Source of the DNA: Schleiferiaceae bacterium | GTDB taxonomy: Bacteria; Bacteroidota; Bacteroidia; Flavobacteriales; Schleiferiaceae | DNA length: 64,000 bases | Reading direction: 5' to 3' | Assembly: GCA_018401735.1 (NCBI GenBank) | Contig: JAGYKI010000009.1 | Coordinates: 1 to 64,000, forward strand | Shown: positions 16,054 through 25,504 of the stretch, piece by piece | Layout: every line of letters begins with the position of its first letter | How positions within the stretch are numbered: position 1 is the stretch's first letter | The notes under the pieces: model-generated | What the model was told of the DNA's origin: nothing | Databases searched by the model: none | The model's input: only the letters and a program-made list of their open reading frames with translations | Made by a program: the position numbers and the translations under genes

Positions 16054-16779
16054 ATGAAAAACCTATCAAATTTAATTTTAGGCGCCTCACTAATGCTTAG
16101 CGCACCTTGCTGGGCTCAATCTTTTACTACTGAAATCAACAAAACACTTCAAGAGACTACAAAAGGATTAGCTGGGGAAACACATTTAATTTCAGAGCTA
16201 CGACAAGAAAAGCTCAAAGAGCTAGGAGATTTCTTACTGGAGAGGCGCAATGATTCTCTAGACTTTAATGCCTTATTCGTTTGCACCCACAATTCAAGAA
16301 GGAGCCATATATCAGATACTTGGTTTCAGTTTGGTCTTACTTATTATGGGATTTCTGGGTACCGCTCTTTCTCGGGAGGCATGGAAGCCACGGCCTTTCA
16401 CCCTAATGCCATTGCCGCTTTGGAACGGGCAGGTTTTTCGGTTGCATACGACAGAAAAGCCAATAATCCGGTGGTGTCTATTAGTCCCGGACATTACCCT
16501 GTGTGGCAAAAGCAATCAAAGATGTACACGCATTCTATAAACCCAAACTCCAATTTTGCAGCGATTATGGTCTGTTCTGATGCCGATAATTCATGCCCTG
16601 TTGTAGATGGTGCCGTGGCAAGATTTTCTTTACCTTATGATGATCCCCGATACTTTGATGGTAGCCCTTCACAAGACCTTAAATATGACGAAACCGTGGC
16701 TCTTATCGGACGCGAGATGCTCTTCCTTGTATCTTATATGAAGAGTAAAATAATTCTAGTGCAAGAGAATACGAAATAG
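16054..16779 (+). CDS. Exported arsenate reductase-like paralogue
   Basis: The start at 16054 gives MKNLSNLILG with a hydrophobic core and a signal-peptidase site near CWAQ; 241 residues. The mature protein has the same fold and motifs as its neighbour: P-loop CTHNSRRS with C77, MVCSDADNSCP with C174 and C181, and an acid loop YDDPRYFDG. All catalytic cysteines of a thioredoxin-coupled ArsC are kept, but the product should be in the periplasm. The signal peptide has a cysteine after proline (APC), a poor lipobox, so a soluble periplasmic form is more likely. Gene starts 1 nt after the cytoplasmic copy. Role outside the cytoplasm is unknown: an oxidising compartment would need a periplasmic reductant. 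Confidence 0.8.
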   Translation: MKNLSNLILGASLMLSAPCWAQSFTTEINKTLQETTKGLAGETHLISELRQEKLKELGDFLLERRNDSLDFNALFVCTHNSRRSHISDTWFQFGLTYYGISGYRSFSGGMEATAFHPNAIAALERAGFSVAYDRKANNPVVSISPGHYPVWQKQSKMYTHSINPNSNFAAIMVCSDADNSCPVVDGAVARFSLPYDDPRYFDGSPSQDLKYDETVALIGREMLFLVSYMKSKIILVQENTK

Positions 16780-16785
16780 TAATGT

Positions 16786-17823
16786 ATGTCGACCACTAAA
16801 AAACTTGGATTTTTAGACCAATACCTAACCCTATGGATATTCTTAGCCATGGCTTTGGGTGTAAGTATAGGTTATTTTATACCATCTAGTGCTGGGCTCA
16901 TTGATTCATTCAGTCGTGGGAGTACTAATATTCCTATCGCCATAGGCTTAATACTAATGATGTATCCTCCCTTGGCCAAGGTTGATTACAAACTACTGCC
17001 CAAGGTTTTTCGCAATGTTAAGGTACTCTCGATATCCCTAGTATTAAACTGGATTATTGGTCCGATATTGATGTTCGCGCTGGCCTTGTTGTTTTTAAAG
17101 GACTATCCGGAATATATGGTTGGATTAATCCTGATAGGCCTTGCCCGCTGTATTGCCATGGTGTTGGTGTGGAATGATTTGGCGGAAGGTAGTAGTGAAT
17201 ATGGAGCGGGTTTGGTGGCTTTGAATAGCATTTTCCAAGTATTTGCATACAGTTTTTACGCTTGGATATTCATTACTGTATTGCCGCCTTATTTCGGTTT
17301 TGAAGGAGCTGTCGTAGACATCTCAATAGCTACCATAGCCGAAAGTGTAGCTATTTATCTAGGTATTCCCTTTCTTTTAGGGCTCTTTAGTCGTATTTTA
17401 TTGGTTAATCTTAAAGGAAATGAATGGTATCTAAACACCTACGTAACGGCCATCTCTCCGATCACCCTAATTGCACTCTTGTTCACGATTGTAGTGATGT
17501 TTTCTTTAAAAGGTGAATTAATCGTAGAGATCCCCATGGATGTCTTGCGCATTGCCATTCCTCTGTTGATTTATTTTGCTCTAATGTTTCTAATTGGCTT
17601 TTTTGTTAGTAAAGCAGTGGGCGCAGATTACGACAAAAATGCAGCAATTGCCTTTACGGCTGCTGGAAACAACTTTGAACTTGCAATTGCCGTTGCTATC
17701 GCTGTGTTTGGGCTCAATTCTGGGCAAGCCTTTACTGGGGTCATTGGGCCACTTGTGGAAGTACCCGCATTAATCTTATTAGTTCGCGTATCGTTTTGGT
17801 TGAAAACCAAATACTACTCTTGA
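16786..17823 (+). CDS. arsB: ACR3-family arsenite efflux permease
   Basis: A 345-residue inner-membrane transporter of the ACR3 (bile acid:sodium symporter-related) family, which expels arsenite using the proton gradient. About ten hydrophobic helices are seen. The family's essential cysteine is C122 in [13 protein letters not shown], and the conserved acidic helix motif [11 protein letters not shown] is near 295. The gene lies 6 nt after the exported ArsC-like gene and closes the operon; arsenate reduced by ArsC leaves through this pump. A terminator-like hairpin follows. ACR3 is often named arsB, though it is unrelated to the enterobacterial ArsB. Confidence 0.93.
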   Translation: MSTTKKLGFLDQYLTLWIFLAMALGVSIGYFIPSSAGLIDSFSRGSTNIPIAIGLILMMYPPLAKVDYKLLPKVFRNVKVLSISLVLNWIIGPILMFALALLFLKDYPEYMVGLILIGLARCIAMVLVWNDLAEGSSEYGAGLVALNSIFQVFAYSFYAWIFITVLPPYFGFEGAVVDISIATIAESVAIYLGIPFLLGLFSRILLVNLKGNEWYLNTYVTAISPITLIALLFTIVVMFSLKGELIVEIPMDVLRIAIPLLIYFALMFLIGFFVSKAVGADYDKNAAIAFTAAGNNFELAIAVAIAVFGLNSGQAFTGVIGPLVEVPALILLVRVSFWLKTKYYS

Positions 17824-17891
17824 GAAACGAACCTTTGGGTGAATTAATATTGACTTCGATTTTCAAGCTTGCTTGCAGCCGCTAGGAATGA

Positions 17892-17924
17892 AAAAGCCCA
17901 GTAGGACGCAGCCCTAAGGCTTTT
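17892..17924 (+). terminator. Probable terminator of the arsenic operon
   Basis: AAAAGCC (17892-17898) pairs with GGCTTTT (17918-17924) around a 19-nt loop, about 70 nt after the ACR3 stop. The U-tract is short, so it may be weak. Confidence 0.5.
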
Positions 17925-17952
17925 CGATTTGATATCCATAAAGGAGTTTTAA

Positions 17953-17981
17953 GGGATCAGCGACCGCAGGGAGCAAATCCC
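17953..17981 (+). repeat. Second copy of the 3392 intergenic repeat
   Basis: This segment starts GGGATCAGCGACCGCAGG and ends ATCCC, matching 3392-3420 with one base changed. The two copies lie about 14.6 kb apart in the same orientation, and enclose the whole accessory region through the arsenic operon. Confidence 0.65.
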
Positions 17982-18033
17982 GTAGATAGATCTGAGATGT
18001 GAGATCGCTTCGCTCTGGGATTTGAGATGGCAT

Positions 18034-18948
18034 CTACTGTTGAACAACATTCACCCAAGATAAAAATTGCTTTTCCGTGGGGAACCTCTCCTTCAGATTG
18101 GCCCCTGTTTCAGAAAATATGGTGAGGGCTGTCACCTCCTTAATTCCATATATTTGGGTTACATCTACGCCTAATGCGGCATGCAGGTATTGCGCAACAT
18201 CAAAGTCTGGATTGTTTTTAGACTTCTGAACTTTTTTTGTTCTGCTTTTCGGTGAATTTCCACTTGTCATCTTTTCAATGATCTTCTCACTTTCTGCATC
18301 ACACTGTTTTAGTCGCATTTGCAAAAAAAATATAATGATCGTAGGCCAATTGTAGATTAAACACTTGTTCCTCTCGCGAGTTGCCCTCCATTGATTTAAT
18401 TAATGTCTGTTCTGATGCTTTAATTCTATGATCCCGGTGCTGGGCTAATTTTTTAGGGTTTCGCTCGCCTTCCAGTATGGCGGTAATTATTTTTGTTCCG
18501 GTCGTGCCATTTAAATCCCGGATTACATTGTTCAACTTAATGTTCATTTGTTGAACGATGCTTTTTCGCTGTCTTACATGGTTGCGAAGTGACCGGGTAA
18601 GCGTGTCAGGCTGAAAACTCGCACGCAATAAACCAAAAGTGTGAAGATGCTGCAACCAGCGCACATCACTTACATCGCTTTTTCGCCCTGCTACATTTTT
18701 TACATGGTGCGCATTGACCAAATAAACCTCAAAACCATAATCCAGTAAAATAGTTTATAAATCAAACTAGTGTACACCGGTTGATTCCATAGCAATGGTT
18801 TCTACTATGCAGGATACCACCACTTTGCCAATTGATGCAAGTCTCTTGTAAAGCCCTTAAAGGTGCGTACAGAACCTTTGCTTTTGTCTTCCGGAACGGC
18901 TACAACATGCTCGTTTGATGCCACGTCAATTCCCGCTGCATTTTGGTT
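18034..18948 (-). pseudogene. IS110-family transposase remnant
   Basis: The remnant is in three frames. The N-terminal part (18948 downwards) shows the DEDD-type start (GIDVASNEHVVAV). A middle part contains AMESTGVH and then LDYGFEVYLVNAHHVKNVAGRKSDVSD, diagnostic for IS110 transposases. At 18323-18330 a homopolymer of eight T (minus strand) marks a one-base shift into the last frame (MRLKQCDAESEKI), which carries the start of the C-terminal Transposase_20 domain and ends early at SWVNVVQQ. The serine-containing end is absent. The element is thus inactive by truncation and multiple frame disruptions. Confidence 0.88.
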
Positions 18949-18981
18949 TTACTAACTACGTTACCATTATTATTTGTTTTA

Positions 18982-19138
18982 GAAACGGGAACGTGAAATC
19001 AGCATACTTAAAAATAGATATGCTATCATAAGGGATCTAGGCCACCAATAGATAATCTAACGGTATGCATAGCTAAACTGAGTTGTGGGCTTGAAAGCAC
19101 CATTAGTTAAAAAGGTTTGATTTCATAGTTCCCGTTTT
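18982..19138. repeat. Long inverted repeat upstream of the IS110 remnant
   Basis: GAAACGGGAACGTGAAATCA (18982-19001) and TGATTTCATAGTTCCCGTTT (19118-19137) are inverted copies with one or two differences. They bound about 116 nt, which include an inner hairpin AGCATA/TATGCT. No gene lies between 18949 and 19427. The region sits where IS110-group elements carry their non-coding left end, but it could also be a small non-autonomous element. Confidence 0.5.
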
Positions 19139-19203
19139 TGTTTCACCACAAGGTAAGAAACACCCAGTTATCAAAATAGGTAATAGGAGCATTGCTCATA
19201 GAC

Positions 19204-19227
19204 TGAGTTCGGCGTAAAATTATCGCC
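19204..19227 (-). repeat. Hairpin followed by GAACTCA (copy 2)
   Basis: On the minus strand GGCG-ATAATTTTA-CGCC is followed without gap by GAACTCA. It lies about 200 nt beyond the asparaginase stop on the same strand. The stem is shorter than in copies 1 and 3. Confidence 0.4.
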
Positions 19228-19427
19228 TCGGATTTTCAATAAGAAGATAAAACAAGTCTGCATCGTTTAGCTGTAGCGGGCCAAAGCTAAACCATGCAGG
19301 GTTTAGATTTTATTGGAAAACCAGTCTAGCCCTTTCTAAAAAGCCACTTTCTTTGTTTTAACCTCTCGCAATAGCGCGCTAGTGCGTCACTGCTTCGGCT
19401 TGAAGGCAACTATTTCCAGGGGATCTG

Positions 19428-20462
19428 CTAAATACTCACTTCCCCTTTTAAATTTTCGCAAAAAGCCAGTTTAAATTCCTCGCCTTTTAAATTCTTCCCC
19501 AGCAGCAACATCGTCTTGCACAAGGCGGCTTCAAAAGTCATGTCGCCAGCGCCAATTAAACCAATCTCGTGGTATTTTCGGCCCGCTTCATATTTGGTCA
19601 TTTCTACAGTACCTGCCGAGCACTGACTTACGTTTATTACGGGCATGCCACTGCTGCATACTTGTGAAAGTGCATCTAATAGCCAAGTCTGGTTAGGAGC
19701 ATTACCCGCGCCAAAGCTGCGGATGATTAAGGCTTGAACTTGGGGGTTTAAGATTTGCGGTAGCACTAATTCCGCTGTCATGCCAGGGAAACAGTGGATA
19801 ACTCCCACCCGTGGATCCAAATCTAAATTAACTTGTAAAGCCCCTGCGGTAGCACGAGCAATATAATTGCGATTGTATTTTATACTTACGCCAGCCTCTG
19901 CTAATTTAGGGTAGTTGGGAGACTGAAAAGCTTCAAAATCTTGGGCACTGACCTTTTGCACGCGATTGCCACGGTATAAGTCAAACTCAAAATATACCGC
20001 CACTTCAGGGACTAAAGGGCCGCCTTCATCGTTGCGAGCCAAGGCGATTTCTAGACTGCTGAGAATGTTTTCCCGCGCATCCGAACGAGGAATACCAATC
20101 GGTAATTGGCTACCCGTTAAAATAACAGGTTTACCCAAATTATTGAGCATGAAGCTCAAGGCAGATGAGGTATAAGCCATGGTGTCGGAACCATGAAGAA
20201 TTAAAAAGGCATCGTATTTACCATAATCCTCTTTGATGCGCAGCGCAATGCGTTGCCAATGCTCTGGCAACATGTTGGACGAGTCTATAGGTTCGTCGAA
20301 GCTATCGGTATCAATGCTGCAATCGAACTGCGAAATTTCCGGTATTTGGGCTAAAAGGTTTTCTAAACTAAAGGGATGGTAGGAACCATTTTCTTGGAGA
20401 ATCATCCCAATTGTACCGCCGGTATAGAGCATTAAAACTTTAGCTTCTCTACTCATGTCCAA
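19428..20462 (-). CDS. ansA: Type I (cytoplasmic) L-asparaginase
   Basis: A 344-residue asparaginase hydrolysing L-asparagine to aspartate and ammonia. No signal peptide is present, as in the cytoplasmic AnsA group. The first catalytic threonine lies in YTGGTIGM (13-20); the second motif HGSDTMAYT (90-98) supplies the T-D pair, and the lysine-type region follows in TGSQLPIG. The start overlaps the stop of the TatD gene by 14 nt, so they are translationally coupled. The product is of normal length for the family. Confidence 0.93.
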   Translation of the reverse strand: MDMSREAKVLMLYTGGTIGMILQENGSYHPFSLENLLAQIPEISQFDCSIDTDSFDEPIDSSNMLPEHWQRIALRIKEDYGKYDAFLILHGSDTMAYTSSALSFMLNNLGKPVILTGSQLPIGIPRSDARENILSSLEIALARNDEGGPLVPEVAVYFEFDLYRGNRVQKVSAQDFEAFQSPNYPKLAEAGVSIKYNRNYIARATAGALQVNLDLDPRVGVIHCFPGMTAELVLPQILNPQVQALIIRSFGAGNAPNQTWLLDALSQVCSSGMPVINVSQCSAGTVEMTKYEAGRKYHEIGLIGAGDMTFEAALCKTMLLLGKNLKGEEFKLAFCENLKGEVSI

Positions 20463-21213
20463 ATATTTTTAAGGCATTTTCAGTGGTGATCCGTGATACT
20501 TCTTCTTTAGAAATGTGATGTAATAATGCAACCTTCTGGGCAATTGGCTCCAAATATGCCGGCTCATTACGCTTCCCCCGAAAGGGTGCAGGCGCTAAAA
20601 AGGGAGCATCGGTTTCCAATACTAAATCTTCCGTTTTTAATTCGGCCACCACTTTATCTAAACCACCGTTTTTAAAAGTTACGACTCCGCCAATACCTAG
20701 TTTTAGATTTAAATCCAAAGCGCGTCGGGCTTGTTCTAAATTACCGGTAAAACAATGGAAAATGCCAAATAGCTGCTCATCTGCTTCAGCTTCTAAAATC
20801 TCGAAAGTCTCTTCAAATGCGTCGCGACAGTGAATTACAATGGGCAAATGCATCTCTTTGGCCTTGCGGATCTGCCTGCGAAAAGCTTCTTGTTGCTCAG
20901 CAATAAAGGTTTTATCCCAATACAGATCAATACCAATTTCGCCTACTGCATAATATTTGGTTTCGCCAGCTAGTTCTTCCCAAACTGCGGTCAACTGTTC
21001 TTCCCAATCTTCTTTAATGTGACTAGGGTGGAGGCCCATCATAGGATAAATTTGGGGATGGGCGGCGGCTAAAGCTTTTAGGTCGGCGATACTTTCTTTG
21101 TCAATATTAGGTAGGTAAAAACGCTCTACCCCAACCGCTGCTGCTCGTTCCAAAACAGCGTCTATATCCCCTTTAAAGCGATCTAGGTATATATGAGTAT
21201 GCGTGTCTATCAT
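20449..21213 (-). CDS. tatD: TatD-family metal-dependent hydrolase
   Basis: A 254-residue TIM-barrel hydrolase of the TatD DNase family. Metal-binding motifs are visible: DTHTHIYLD (3-11), GEIGIDLYW near 92-100, IHCRDAFEET near 127-136, HCFTGN near 153-158 and ETDAPFL near 199-205. Family members act as 3'-5' exonucleases or DNA-repair enzymes in the cytoplasm. It is the first gene of a two-gene unit with the asparaginase, overlapping by 14 nt; the pairing has no obvious functional logic. Confidence 0.93.
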   Translation of the reverse strand: MIDTHTHIYLDRFKGDIDAVLERAAAVGVERFYLPNIDKESIADLKALAAAHPQIYPMMGLHPSHIKEDWEEQLTAVWEELAGETKYYAVGEIGIDLYWDKTFIAEQQEAFRRQIRKAKEMHLPIVIHCRDAFEETFEILEAEADEQLFGIFHCFTGNLEQARRALDLNLKLGIGGVVTFKNGGLDKVVAELKTEDLVLETDAPFLAPAPFRGKRNEPAYLEPIAQKVALLHHISKEEVSRITTENALKIFGHE

Positions 21214-21316
21214 CTGTAAATTCTATTCAAGCGGCTAAGTTAGAAACCTCATGGCGACTATAAATTAAAAGTCTAGAGATTTTCAATAAAAGGAAAAATA
21301 AGGCAGGTTTTAAAAC

Positions 21317-21357
21317 AAAAAAAGCCGCCCAAGTGCAAAACTGGGCGGCTTTTTTTT
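21317..21357. terminator. Bidirectional intrinsic terminator after sucB
   Basis: A-tract, GCCGCCCA, 10-nt loop, TGGGCGGC and T-tract form a strong hairpin usable from both sides. On the minus strand it ends the sucA-sucB transcript 15 nt after the sucB stop. Confidence 0.95.
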
Positions 21358-21371
21358 CAAGAAGGGTTTAC

Positions 21372-22592
21372 TTAAAGCTCAAGGGCTTTTTTAACTTCAT
21401 TATTCATTAGTAATTCAGCAGGGTTTTCGAGCGCTTCTTTAACAGCAACTAGAAAACCTACAGACTCTCTGCCGTCAATTACACGGTGATCGTAGCTAAG
21501 GGCCACGTACATTATGGGACGAATATGCACTTCGCCGTTAATGGCTACCGGGCGTTCCACAATATTATGCATTCCTAAAATAGCACTTTGTGGAGGATTG
21601 ATAATCGGGGTAGAAAGCATGGAGCCAAATACACCACCATTGGTAATGGTAAAGGTTCCTCCCGTCATTTCATCCACCGTAATTTTTCCGTCTCTTACTT
21701 TAGTAGCCAAGCGCTTTATATCCTTTTCTACGCCTGCAAAACTCATGTTTTCGGCATTGCGAATTACGGGAACCATTAGTCCTTTCGGTCCGCTTACCGC
21801 GATGCTAATATCGGCATAACCAAAGCTTACTAAATTATCGCCATCAATCATGCTATTAACCTGTGGGAACTCTTTAAGAGCGCGGGTAACCGCTAAGGTG
21901 AAGAAGGACATGAAACCAAGGCCTACACCGTGTTTCAATTTAAAGTCTTCTTTGTATTGTTGGCGTAAATCGAAGATCGGCTTCATATCTACTTCGTTAA
22001 AAGTAGTAAGCATCGCCGTCTCGTTTTTAACGCTTACGAGACGCTTGGCTAACTTTCTGCGCAAGCTGCTCATTTTGGCGCTATCGGTAGGACGAGGAGC
22101 ATTGGTAGGGGTGCCCATACTGGCTTCCGCTTTAACTGCATCGTCTTTGGTAACTCTACCATCACGGCCAGTGCCCTTTATTGCGCTGGCGCTGATGCCT
22201 TTTTCACCTAAAATTTTCTTAGCCGCGGGAGAAGCCGATCCACTGGCGTAGGTTTTTTCTTCGGCTTGGGGAGCTTCTGTTGGCGTAGGAGCTGCTTTTT
22301 CTTCTGCCTGTGGAGCCGCCTCCGCTTTAGGGCTACTTCCACCATCGGGGGCAGCGGCACTAGTATCAATAAGCGCAATTACTTGTCCTACTTCTACCGA
22401 TTCGCCTTCCTCTACCTTTAAGGTAATAATACCAGATTCTTCGGCGGGTAAGGCAAGGGTTGCTTTATCGGAATCGATTTCAGCAATTTCTTGATCTTTT
22501 TCTACATAATCACCGTCTGCAACTAACCAGCTGGCTATTTCTACTTCGGAAACGGATTCTCCGGGTGATGGAACTTTTACTTCTAAACTCAT
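21372..22592 (-). CDS. sucB: 2-oxoglutarate dehydrogenase E2, dihydrolipoyl succinyltransferase
   Basis: A 406-residue E2 subunit of the 2-oxoglutarate dehydrogenase complex. A lipoyl domain (1-76) carries the lipoylated K43 in DSDKAT. A Pro/Ala/Glu-rich linker follows, then the E3-binding peripheral domain near 122-160 ([13 protein letters not shown]), then the catalytic acyltransferase domain. The active site H369 and D373 lie in [10 protein letters not shown]. The gene is 13 nt downstream of sucA on the same strand and has a strong terminator, so it forms the classical sucAB operon of the citric acid cycle. Confidence 0.96.
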   Translation of the reverse strand: MSLEVKVPSPGESVSEVEIASWLVADGDYVEKDQEIAEIDSDKATLALPAEESGIITLKVEEGESVEVGQVIALIDTSAAAPDGGSSPKAEAAPQAEEKAAPTPTEAPQAEEKTYASGSASPAAKKILGEKGISASAIKGTGRDGRVTKDDAVKAEASMGTPTNAPRPTDSAKMSSLRRKLAKRLVSVKNETAMLTTFNEVDMKPIFDLRQQYKEDFKLKHGVGLGFMSFFTLAVTRALKEFPQVNSMIDGDNLVSFGYADISIAVSGPKGLMVPVIRNAENMSFAGVEKDIKRLATKVRDGKITVDEMTGGTFTITNGGVFGSMLSTPIINPPQSAILGMHNIVERPVAINGEVHIRPIMYVALSYDHRVIDGRESVGFLVAVKEALENPAELLMNNEVKKALEL

Positions 22593-22605
22593 GATTTAGT
22601 GATAA

Positions 22606-25368
22606 CTAGGCGTTGAAAATTTTTGATAACAGAGCCTCATAACGCGAGGCGGCTAATTTGGATGAACCAGGAGCGGTACTAGCGCTCGCGGCAGGCGAAA
22701 TAACTTCTTTTAATTTTACGGGGAAGTTAACTTGAACATACCAAGAAGCACCCATATTGCGTGGTTCTTCTTGCGCCCAAAAAACTTCTTCTACATTCGG
22801 GTAGCTGGCAACCAAATCGCTAATCTGATTTTCGGCTAAGGGGTATAATTGCTCGAGGCGTATAAAGGCGCGATCTTGCGGAAGCTCCTCGTCTCTAACT
22901 TTGTCAATATCGTAATAAATCTTACCACTACAGAAGAATAGTTTTTTCACGGTAGCTTTATCTTCAATGCGGGGATCGTCGATTAATTCGCGGAAACTGC
23001 CATTGGCCAAATCTTCTAAAGGCGATTGCACTTTAGGATGACGCAATAAACTCTTAGGCGTCATTACCACCAAAGGCTTGCGGAAGTTGCGCTTCATTTG
23101 GCGGCGTAATAAGTGGTAAAAGTTAGCCGGTGTGGTAACATTTACTACCTGCATATTGTACTGGGCACACTGCTGCAACCAGCGCTCTAAGCGGGCACTA
23201 GAGTGCTCTGCGCCCTGGCCTTCGTATCCGTGTGGTAAATAAAGAACCAAGCCGTTTTGTACTTTCCACTTATCTTCGGCCGCCGAAATAAATTGGTCTA
23301 CAATAATTTGGGCACCATTAAAGAAGTCACCAAACTGTGCTTCCCAAATAACTAGAGTTTCGGGCGAGGTCATGGCATAGCCATAATCAAAACCCATCAC
23401 ACCGTACTCAGAAAGCAAGGAGTTATATACGGCAAATCGCCCTTCTTTACCTTTAATATTATTGAGTAAAATCTGTTCCTCTTCCGAGTCTTCTACTTTA
23501 ATTACGGCATGTCGGTGCGAGAAGGTTCCTCGTTCTGAATCTTCCCCGCTTAGGCGAATATTAAAACCTTCGTGAATGAGAGTGCCATAAGCTAAAAGTT
23601 CGGCCATTCCCCAATCAAGGCTGTTGCGTTCGTTCACCATATTCCAGCGCTCGTCCATTAAGCGCTTAATCTTAACGAAGAATTTTTTCCCTTCCGGTAG
23701 ATGCGTAATGGTGCGCGCTATTTCTTTCAAAGTACTTATCTCGAAAGAAGTGTCGATAGATTTCTGGAAATCTTCCGGGCTGGCGGTTTTATAGCCATCC
23801 CACTCATCCAGCATAAACTGGGTGATGTTGTTTTTCTCAATCTTCTTGGACTCGTCGAAGCGCATTTCCAACACATCCTTAAACTCAGATTCTAGCGATT
23901 CTACAAAAGCCTTATCTACAATACCCGCCTTCTCTAATTTAGCCTGGTAAATCACTTTAGGATCGGGATGTTTGCTAATGGCCTTGTAAAGTAAAGGTTG
24001 GGTAAAGCGGGGCTCATCGCCTTCATTATGCCCGTATTTTCGGTAGCATAACAGATCTATGAAAATATCACGATTATAACGCTGACGGTATTCCATGGCA
24101 AAAATGGTAGCATGAATAACCGCTTCAACATCGTCGCCATTAACGTGTAGCACTGGTGCTTGCACGGTTTTCGCTACGTCAGTACAATAAATACTAGAAC
24201 GCGCATCTAAGTAATTGGTGGTGAAACCTACTTGGTTGTTAATTACCATGTGCACGGTACCACCAGTGCGGTAACCTTCTAAAGTTTCCATTTGCAGCAC
24301 TTCGTAAACGATACCTTGGGCGGCAACCGCTGCGTCACCGTGGATTAGTATTGGCATTACCTTGGACTGATCTTTACCATGGTCGGTATTAATCTTGGCT
24401 CGAGCAATCCCGGTTACAATAGCATCAACCGCTTCTAAGTGGGAAGGGTTAGGCGAGAGGTTTAGTTTAATAATCTCGCCATTATCTAAAGTTTTAGTGG
24501 TAGTATATCCCAAGTGGTATTTTACGTCACCATCAAACTCATCATCCACAAACTCTTTGCCTTCAAATTCACTGAAGATATCGCGCTGGGTTTTTCCGAA
24601 AATATTAGAAAGAACGTTTAAGCGTCCTCGGTGTGCCATACCTACTACAAATTCTTTAACCCCTAAACGTGCGGCGTGGCGGATGCCGAATTCCATGGCG
24701 GGAATAAGACTTTCTGCTCCTTCAATGGAGAAGCGTTTTTGCCCCACAAATTTGCGGTTAATAAAGTTTTCGAAAGCCACCGCTTCATTTAATTTATGAA
24801 GGATAAGCTTTTTATCTTCGGCACTGTAGTCGGGAGCATTATCTCCCTCTTGTAGTTTTTTCTGGATCCATGTAATTTTTTCTGGATCTCCTAAGTACAT
24901 GTACTCTAAACCTATGCTGCGGCAATAAACGCGTTCGAGGCGCTCAATAATTTCGCGCAGGGTTTTAGAAGTGGCGTAGCCAATTTCTTTTGCGGCCTGA
25001 AAGGGGTTGTCCAAGTCAGCTTGACTTAAACCAAAATTTTCCAGACTTAATTTGGGCTCATACTCACGGCGCGAACGCACGGGGTTGGTGGCGGTAAAGA
25101 GATGTCCTCTTTTGCGATAACCATCAATTAAGGCGAGCACTTGAAACTCCTTGCGAATTTCCGCAACAATTTCGGCGTGATTAAGAGTTATCTCCGATTC
25201 TGCGGCAAAGCTGCCATCTTCATCGTCATATTCTTCTTTTGCGAAATCGTAGCCTTGAAAGAAAGCGCGCCAACTTGGTTCTACGCTATCGGGGCTAGTG
25301 AGATACTGCTGGTATAATTCATCAATAAAGTCACTATGTACTCCACCGAGAAAAGAAAATCTATCCAT
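22606..25368 (-). CDS. sucA: 2-oxoglutarate dehydrogenase E1
   Basis: A 920-residue thiamine-diphosphate E1 enzyme that decarboxylates 2-oxoglutarate and loads the lipoyl group of SucB. The N-terminal segment SFLGGVHSDFIDELYQQYL matches the E2-docking helix of the family. GMAHRGRLN (near 243), the cofactor-binding GDAAVAAQG (near 344) and the YRKYGHNEGDEPRFTQP region (near 455) mark the catalytic half, and HGYEGQGAEHSSAR (near 706) the transketolase-like domain. Length is normal. It is followed after 13 nt by sucB. Confidence 0.97.
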   Translation of the reverse strand: MDRFSFLGGVHSDFIDELYQQYLTSPDSVEPSWRAFFQGYDFAKEEYDDEDGSFAAESEITLNHAEIVAEIRKEFQVLALIDGYRKRGHLFTATNPVRSRREYEPKLSLENFGLSQADLDNPFQAAKEIGYATSKTLREIIERLERVYCRSIGLEYMYLGDPEKITWIQKKLQEGDNAPDYSAEDKKLILHKLNEAVAFENFINRKFVGQKRFSIEGAESLIPAMEFGIRHAARLGVKEFVVGMAHRGRLNVLSNIFGKTQRDIFSEFEGKEFVDDEFDGDVKYHLGYTTTKTLDNGEIIKLNLSPNPSHLEAVDAIVTGIARAKINTDHGKDQSKVMPILIHGDAAVAAQGIVYEVLQMETLEGYRTGGTVHMVINNQVGFTTNYLDARSSIYCTDVAKTVQAPVLHVNGDDVEAVIHATIFAMEYRQRYNRDIFIDLLCYRKYGHNEGDEPRFTQPLLYKAISKHPDPKVIYQAKLEKAGIVDKAFVESLESEFKDVLEMRFDESKKIEKNNITQFMLDEWDGYKTASPEDFQKSIDTSFEISTLKEIARTITHLPEGKKFFVKIKRLMDERWNMVNERNSLDWGMAELLAYGTLIHEGFNIRLSGEDSERGTFSHRHAVIKVEDSEEEQILLNNIKGKEGRFAVYNSLLSEYGVMGFDYGYAMTSPETLVIWEAQFGDFFNGAQIIVDQFISAAEDKWKVQNGLVLYLPHGYEGQGAEHSSARLERWLQQCAQYNMQVVNVTTPANFYHLLRRQMKRNFRKPLVVMTPKSLLRHPKVQSPLEDLANGSFRELIDDPRIEDKATVKKLFFCSGKIYYDIDKVRDEELPQDRAFIRLEQLYPLAENQISDLVASYPNVEEVFWAQEEPRNMGASWYVQVNFPVKLKEVISPAASASTAPGSSKLAASRYEALLSKIFNA

Positions 25369-25397
25369 GTTAATGTTACGTGGTCCGTAAGTTTGTG

Positions 25398-25405
25398 CAA
25401 AATTA
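25398..25405 (-). promoter_or_regulatory. Candidate -7 box for sucAB
   Basis: Minus strand TAATTTTG, 29 nt upstream of the sucA start, fits the Bacteroidota -7 consensus TAnnTTTG. No TTTG -33 box is evident at standard distance. Confidence 0.5.
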
Positions 25406-25504
25406 AGATAAATATAATGCCCTCATTCTTCTAATCGACCATTATTAATGCGAAATAGGCAAAGCTTTATATAACTTTGTCTAATCTAAATCGTTTAGCT
25501 GAAT

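Noticed and set aside
24395..24799. 134-codon plus-strand ORF within sucA
   Set aside because: Shadow of a strongly conserved enzyme gene on the other strand.
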